Source: an uncultured Pelagibacteraceae bacterium (GTDB lineage: Bacteria; Pseudomonadota; Alphaproteobacteria; Pelagibacterales; Pelagibacteraceae). From it: a stretch of DNA of 64,000 nt. The translations under genes were made by a program, and so were the position numbers. Of this stretch, positions 59,521-64,000 are shown one piece after another (position 1 is the stretch's first letter; each line of letters opens with the position of its first letter). The notes under the pieces are model-generated. The model worked only from the letters and a program-made list of their open reading frames with translations. It was not told the origin of the DNA and made no database searches. Location: positions 1 to 64,000 of the forward strand of contig CACBIC010000003.1 in the NCBI GenBank assembly GCA_902539235.1, given 5' to 3'.

Positions 59521-61275
59521 TTATTTTCCTTTTTTTTCTTTTTTTCCTATTGCTTTATCGAATATGGAACGAAGCGTCTGGCCCGATTTTGCTGCCCCTT
59601 CACCAAACTTTTTAATAAGTGAATCTTGTTCTTTTTTCTGGGCAGCCTTAGGGCTTAATATAATTTTGCGTTTCTCAAAATCTAATTCTTCTATCAAAGC
59701 GTCGGCCATAGTATTTCCCACATTATAGATCTCTGGGCGGCAGTCAGCAGGTTCAACTGCTAGCAGGTTTTTTCTAATCATAACGATAATTTTCTTTTCT
59801 GGATCCACAGCAACCTTAACTCCAGAATTCAAAACCTCTACCACCTTCGTAGAAATTACTGATCCTACTTTCTTATTATTTTCTTTAAACCAGTCATAAG
59901 GATCTTTTTCCAAAGCTCTTTTTGAGAGTTTTATCTTATCATTTTTTATATCTGTAATTTTAACGCTTATGATTTCGTTTTTCTTAAATTTTTTTAATTC
60001 TTCAATATTTTCAGAAAATGAGATTTCTTTATAATGCAAGTAGCCCGTCAGCCCAATGTCAACTATCTCACCGAATAGGCCTTTGTCAGTAATATTTTTA
60101 ATCTTGATTTGAACTTCTTTTCCTAAATTAGCTTTCACTTTCTCCCATGGATTTTCTGCTCCAGCTCTATCTTTATAAGAAAGCGCAATTCTTTTTGCGT
60201 CTTTTTCAATAGATTGCACTTTCACAGAAATTTTCTGTGAGACAGATAAAACTTTTGAAGGTTTTATATTTTTATCGGCGTGATCCAGCATAGACTGGTG
60301 CACAAGCCCTTCCGCAGAAACATTATCAGAATTTGTTATAAGGCAGAACGCGCCATATTCAGTAATTTTAACTACTTGCGCAGGGTATGTTTCACCCACT
60401 AAAAATTTCTTCTCAATATTTTCAAAGGGACTCTCACTTAATAATTTAATTGAGGCTGACAGACGGTTTGTTTCTTTATCAATTTTTGAAATGACAACTT
60501 TAGGTATTTTTTGACCGACACTTAAAATATCAGTTATACTGGAAATTCTATTATGTGAGACATCACTCTGGTGCAGTAAAGCAGTAACGTCATTACCTAA
60601 ATCCAAAAATGCCCCCCACCGGCCATCGGGGATTGCCTTCACGACTGCATTCTTGACGATGTCACCTTCTTTAAAATTCTTTAACGCTTCTGATAATATT
60701 GCGTTCTTACTCCTCGTTAAAATTTCTCTACGTGAAACCGATCCATTCGCTCTAGCACGATCACAACGAACGGGTAAAACTTTTATTGGAGTATTGAATA
60801 AATGATCAACTTTTTTTAGCGGGCGATCCGATAACTGGCTGCTTGGGAGAAAAAGTGGAAGGGTTTGGTCAAATGCGTAAAAAATATATCCACCTTTGAT
60901 ACGCGTTTTTATGACACCGGTTATTTCTTCTTGGTTTTCGAAGGCAGTTACGAAACGTTTCCATGCACTTAATCGTTTAGCTTTGTCCCTAGAGACAATT
61001 ATCTCACCCTTGAAGCTCTCGAGACGTTCAATGAAAATTTCTGTAGTTACCCCTACTTTAATTTTAGAGAGTTCGTCCTTATACTCCTCAATAGGTACCA
61101 TCCCCTCCATTTTTGCGTTTTTAATATCTACAATTACATAATTTTTAGTGATTTCGGATATAGTAGCTTTTATGATTTGATTTTCTTTAGGCAGGTCTTT
61201 AAAATCTTTTTCTAAAAGATTTTGAAATTCTTTTTGAGAGGTGCTAATGCCTTTTGGTTCTTGCTCAGTTGGCAT
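59521..61275 (-). CDS. rpsA: 30S ribosomal protein S1
   Basis: 584 residues with six S1/OB repeats; examples are VIVDIKNAKMEGMVPIEEY, GAFLDLGNDVTALLHQSDVSHNRI, GAFCLITNSDNVSAEGLVHQSML and GLFGEIVDIGLTGYLHYKEIS. It brings mRNA to the ribosome, and matters most when Shine-Dalgarno sites are weak, as with many genes in this window. It directly follows cmk (1-base gap). Confidence 0.96.
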   Translation of the reverse strand: MPTEQEPKGISTSQKEFQNLLEKDFKDLPKENQIIKATISEITKNYVIVDIKNAKMEGMVPIEEYKDELSKIKVGVTTEIFIERLESFKGEIIVSRDKAKRLSAWKRFVTAFENQEEITGVIKTRIKGGYIFYAFDQTLPLFLPSSQLSDRPLKKVDHLFNTPIKVLPVRCDRARANGSVSRREILTRSKNAILSEALKNFKEGDIVKNAVVKAIPDGRWGAFLDLGNDVTALLHQSDVSHNRISSITDILSVGQKIPKVVISKIDKETNRLSASIKLLSESPFENIEKKFLVGETYPAQVVKITEYGAFCLITNSDNVSAEGLVHQSMLDHADKNIKPSKVLSVSQKISVKVQSIEKDAKRIALSYKDRAGAENPWEKVKANLGKEVQIKIKNITDKGLFGEIVDIGLTGYLHYKEISFSENIEELKKFKKNEIISVKITDIKNDKIKLSKRALEKDPYDWFKENNKKVGSVISTKVVEVLNSGVKVAVDPEKKIIVMIRKNLLAVEPADCRPEIYNVGNTMADALIEELDFEKRKIILSPKAAQKKEQDSLIKKFGEGAAKSGQTLRSIFDKAIGKKEKKGK

Positions 61276-61276
61276 C

Positions 61277-61921
61277 TTAATTTTTTAATACTTTCTCAAC
61301 GTGTTTAGACATTTTTTTTAACATAGCTTGTTTATTCAATTTGTCGGTCAAGATTTCTATCGAATCTCTATGTTTAAGTAAAGGGGAGTTTTTTCTTTTT
61401 GAGTCTGCTAAATTTCTTATTCTAAGGGCTTTTTTGACATCTTTCAATTTTATTTTGGAATTTATTTTTTTTAGTTCCTTGTACCTTCTTAATGAAGCTG
61501 TACTCAGGTTACATTTAAAAAAAAATTTTAAATCTGAATTTGGAAGAATTTTTGTTGAAATATCCCTCCCTTCAATACAACAATTTTTATATTTTATAGC
61601 AAAATTAGTTTGATATTTTTTTAAAATTTTTCTTATATTATTATTTTTAGCAATAATAGAGGTATATTCTGAAATTTCTGGTGTATGTAAATTATTTTTC
61701 TTTATTTTTGAATAAACTAAATATTTAAATTTTTTTTTAAGGAATTTAATCTTATTCTTGGGATTGTATCTTAACAATAAAAAACCAGCGTATCTATATA
61801 GTAAACCAGAAGAGAGAAACTTTAGTCCGTACTTTTTTGAAATAAGTTTTGCCCCAGTTGATTTTCCTGTCGCTGCTCCACCATCACATGATATCTGTAT
61901 ATTTTTATTTTTGTATTTCAA
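61277..61921 (-). CDS. cmk: Cytidylate kinase
   Basis: 214 residues. P-loop SCDGGAATGKSTGAKLI (canonical GPSGSGKST changed to GGAATGKST), LSSGLLYRYAGF, CCIEGRDISTKILPNSDLKFF (in parts EGRDISTKILP) and the lid RRYKELKKI. It phosphorylates CMP and dCMP. It overlaps aroA by 17 bases and precedes rpsA, the standard order. Confidence 0.93.
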   Translation of the reverse strand: MKYKNKNIQISCDGGAATGKSTGAKLISKKYGLKFLSSGLLYRYAGFLLLRYNPKNKIKFLKKKFKYLVYSKIKKNNLHTPEISEYTSIIAKNNNIRKILKKYQTNFAIKYKNCCIEGRDISTKILPNSDLKFFFKCNLSTASLRRYKELKKINSKIKLKDVKKALRIRNLADSKRKNSPLLKHRDSIEILTDKLNKQAMLKKMSKHVEKVLKN

Positions 61922-63251
61922 ATTTTGATCCTAATGTTTTCATTATTTTTAAAAAAGACGGTGAAGAGGTAAAAACAGTTTCAAAATTTTTTATGTTAGT
62001 TTTTGCTTTAGTAAGTATTGCAATTATAAAAGCACACATAGCCACACGGTGATCACCGAGGTTACCAACATTAATTTTTTTATCACTAGCATCAATCATT
62101 CCCTTTCCAAAGATTTTCATTTCATCTTTTTTTAAGATACACTTAACTCCAATTTGGTTAAGGATCTTTTTCATTTCATAAGCGCGTGAGCTCTCTTTGT
62201 TAGAAAGATCAGAAATGCCGCTAAACACAGAAATACCTTTAGTTAAAGCTGCAATAACAAATAAAATTAAATATTCATCAGTTGTTCTTGAATAAAATTT
62301 AGACGATACTTTTATCGATCTTAGGATACTACTTTTAACAAATATGTCTCCACTAATTTCATTATTTTTCTTTTTAATATTTAACAATCTAATTTTTGCC
62401 CCTTGTTGTTTAATGATATCATAAAATCCAGTCCTTGTTGGGTTTAGGCCTACATTTTTTATTTTTAAAGATGAGTTTTTATTTAGCAAAGTTAGTGCGG
62501 TAAAAAATGCAGCTGAAGATGGATCTCCTGGGACATTGATATTTATTGAGTTTAAATATTTTTTTCCAAACACAGTAATTATTCTTTCTTTTCCATTTTT
62601 AATTTTTATCGCTTGATGATTTCCAGACAAAATATTTTCCGTATGATCTCTGCTTTTATTTTTTTCGATAATCTTTGTGTTTCCATATGAGTTTAACCCA
62701 GCAAAAATGACAGCACTTTTTAATTGAGCTGACACTCCTGCTTTGTATTGGATACCAACGGGCATATCAGTTGAAACTAGTGTTAAAGGAAAATGATATT
62801 TATTTTTTGGTAAAAACGTAGCGCCAAATTCTGACATTAATTCAATTAATGCTTTCATACTCCTTTTATTTAAAGAGCGATCCCCTTTAATTTTTACTTT
62901 AATATTTGGTGTTGTAGATAATATTCCAACTAAGGTGCGTGCAGCTGTTCCCGAATTGCCAAAATTTAATTCTGTAATTGCTCTTGCATTTAAAGATCCA
63001 AGGCCTTTTCCGTAAACTAAATAATTACCTTTAGATCTTTTTATAATTTTAACTCCCAATTTTTTAAGGCAGTTAATTGTTGAAAACACATCCTCAGACT
63101 CCAAGACATTCTTGTTTGATGAAATATTTTGACTTATAGAACCTATCAAGAAACTTCTGATTGAAATTGACTTATCAGGATCAACTTTAATAGTTTTATT
63201 AAAAGGTTTTATTCTATTTTTTATTTCAATAGAAAAACTTTTTTGAGACAT
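61905..63251 (-). CDS. aroA: 3-Phosphoshikimate 1-carboxyvinyltransferase (EPSP synthase)
   Basis: 448 residues. DPDKSISIRSFLIGS (Lys and Ser bind phosphoshikimate), LNFGNSGTAARTLVGIL (the glyphosate-loop region), GDRSLNKRSM, KSRDHTENIL, VPGDPSSAAFF, GGISDLSNKESSR-type acidic region and NLGDHRVAM. Standard shikimate pathway enzyme. It follows lptB by 3 bases. Confidence 0.95.
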   Translation of the reverse strand: MSQKSFSIEIKNRIKPFNKTIKVDPDKSISIRSFLIGSISQNISSNKNVLESEDVFSTINCLKKLGVKIIKRSKGNYLVYGKGLGSLNARAITELNFGNSGTAARTLVGILSTTPNIKVKIKGDRSLNKRSMKALIELMSEFGATFLPKNKYHFPLTLVSTDMPVGIQYKAGVSAQLKSAVIFAGLNSYGNTKIIEKNKSRDHTENILSGNHQAIKIKNGKERIITVFGKKYLNSININVPGDPSSAAFFTALTLLNKNSSLKIKNVGLNPTRTGFYDIIKQQGAKIRLLNIKKKNNEISGDIFVKSSILRSIKVSSKFYSRTTDEYLILFVIAALTKGISVFSGISDLSNKESSRAYEMKKILNQIGVKCILKKDEMKIFGKGMIDASDKKINVGNLGDHRVAMCAFIIAILTKAKTNIKNFETVFTSSPSFLKIMKTLGSKFEIQK

Positions 63252-63254
63252 TAT

Positions 63255-64000
63255 TTACTTGGAAAAATCCAGTCCAAAATAGCTTTTTACCGCTTCAGAA
63301 TTTTTCAGCAACTCACGCTTTGTACCTTCCGCAATTATATGCCCATCGTTAATCAGATAGTTTCGATCTGTAATTTTAAATAAATTATCTAATCCGTGCT
63401 CGCTCAAAATACATGCAACGCCTAATGATTGTATTCTCATTATATACTTTTGCATTTCTTGCACATGGATTGGATCAATATTAGAAAAACTTTCATCTAA
63501 TAAAACAATTTTTGGATTATTAATCATAATTCTAGCCAAAGAAATTCTTTTGGCTTCCCCACCGCTGACATTTCCTGCTTTTATTGAACGCAAATGAGTT
63601 AGGTTGAACTGCTCTAAAAGCAACTCACATTTTTCTTTTGCTTTTCTATTATTCTTTTCAAATAATTGAATCAGCCCCATCAGATTATTAAAAACACTTA
63701 GATCATTAAAAAGTGATCTAGCTTGAGGCATGTAACCTAAGCCTAGCTTTGCCCTCAAATGAATTGGAATTTGAGTTATTTTTTTTCCGTTTATATAAAC
63801 TTCACCTTCATCAGCGTCTTCAGCACCTATAGCGATATTAAACAACGTACTTTTTCCAGCTCCATTGGGACCAAGCAAACCTACGATTTCGCCTGGGAAG
63901 ACTTTTAATGAGAGCTTTTTAAGAATGGGCCTTCCATCGAAGCTTTTTGAAAGATTTTTAACCTCAAGAACTGGAGATGATTTCTTAAATTTTAATATTC
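63255..64000 (-). CDS. lptB: LPS export ABC transporter ATP-binding protein (5' end outside the window)
   Basis: The frame is open to the right edge, so the start is outside; ILKFKKSSPVLEVKNLSKSF is the first visible stretch. Walker A LGPNGAGKST, Q loop GYMPQARSLFNDLSVF, signature VSGGEAKR, Walker B and D loop IVLLDESFSNIDPIHV and switch His in LSEHGLDN match LptB. LDESF replaces the family's LDEPF. It powers extraction of LPS by LptFG. First visible gene of the reverse run to folC. Confidence 0.9.
   Translation of the reverse strand, partial: ILKFKKSSPVLEVKNLSKSFDGRPILKKLSLKVFPGEIVGLLGPNGAGKSTLFNIAIGAEDADEGEVYINGKKITQIPIHLRAKLGLGYMPQARSLFNDLSVFNNLMGLIQLFEKNNRKAKEKCELLLEQFNLTHLRSIKAGNVSGGEAKRISLARIMINNPKIVLLDESFSNIDPIHVQEMQKYIMRIQSLGVACILSEHGLDNLFKITDRNYLINDGHIIAEGTKRELLKNSEAVKSYFGLDFSK

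Noticed and set aside
1-64000. tRNA genes, rRNA genes, insertion sequences, prophage genes
   Set aside because: Scanning the gaps by eye found no TTCGANTC-type tRNA arms in a cloverleaf context, and no transposase, integrase or phage structural proteins among the frames.

Overview
The window looks like part of a streamlined marine alphaproteobacterial chromosome of the SAR11 (Pelagibacterales) type. The reasons are very low GC, Lys/Asn/Ile-rich proteins, gaps of a few bases with many ATGA/TAATG overlaps, no insertion sequences, and alphaproteobacterial gene neighbourhoods: RegB/RegA, ChvI/ChvG, tsaE-amgK-murU, and cmk-rpsA-ihfB with trpFBA-accD-folC. No tRNA, rRNA or CRISPR array was seen. 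Lineage is inferred from these traits, not from a search.

Layout. 1-5314: the end of a RegB-type kinase, a reverse-strand four-gene polyamine operon (ornithine decarboxylase-like, deoxyhypusine synthase-like, N-carbamoylputrescine amidase, agmatine deiminase), then the RegA-type regulator; the polyamine operon sits between the two halves of the redox two-component system and has a possible leader-peptide attenuator. 5317-25200: housekeeping genes (bioY, a frameshifted ABC ATPase, polA, chvI/chvG, ahcY, tsaE, amgK/murU, gpmA, an RND efflux pair, sseA, msrA, a drug/metabolite exporter, a glycosylase, a purine phosphoribosyltransferase). 25228-43319: NCS2 purine permease, a small heat shock protein with a sigma32-type promoter and ROSE-like thermosensor, oligopeptidase B, a glycosyltransferase, a DapA-like aldolase, a CFA-type methyltransferase, a very basic coiled-coil protein, purEK, and several small coupled genes too short for ordinary gene calling.

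43319-53355 is the most accessory-looking stretch: an ADP-ribosylglycohydrolase-like protein, a stand-alone WGR protein, a 1120-residue RecB-nuclease/RNase H/helicase fusion and, divergently, a tight operon of a zinc-ribbon protein, a GHKL-ATPase/HExxH-metalloprotease fusion, an ARPP-1-like protein, RmuC and an exonuclease I-like protein. A strongly base-paired element (48014-48076) lies between the divergent arms. Three genes are linked to ADP-ribose biology and four to DNA processing, so this is the best candidate for an undescribed DNA defence or repair system.

53433-64000: trxA is interrupted exactly between its two catalytic cysteine codons by a 51-base insertion that forms most of a 20-bp hairpin and carries an in-frame stop. 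The rest is one long reverse-strand run: lptB (cut by the window edge), aroA, cmk, rpsA, ihfB, pyrF, trpF, trpB, trpA, accD, folC.
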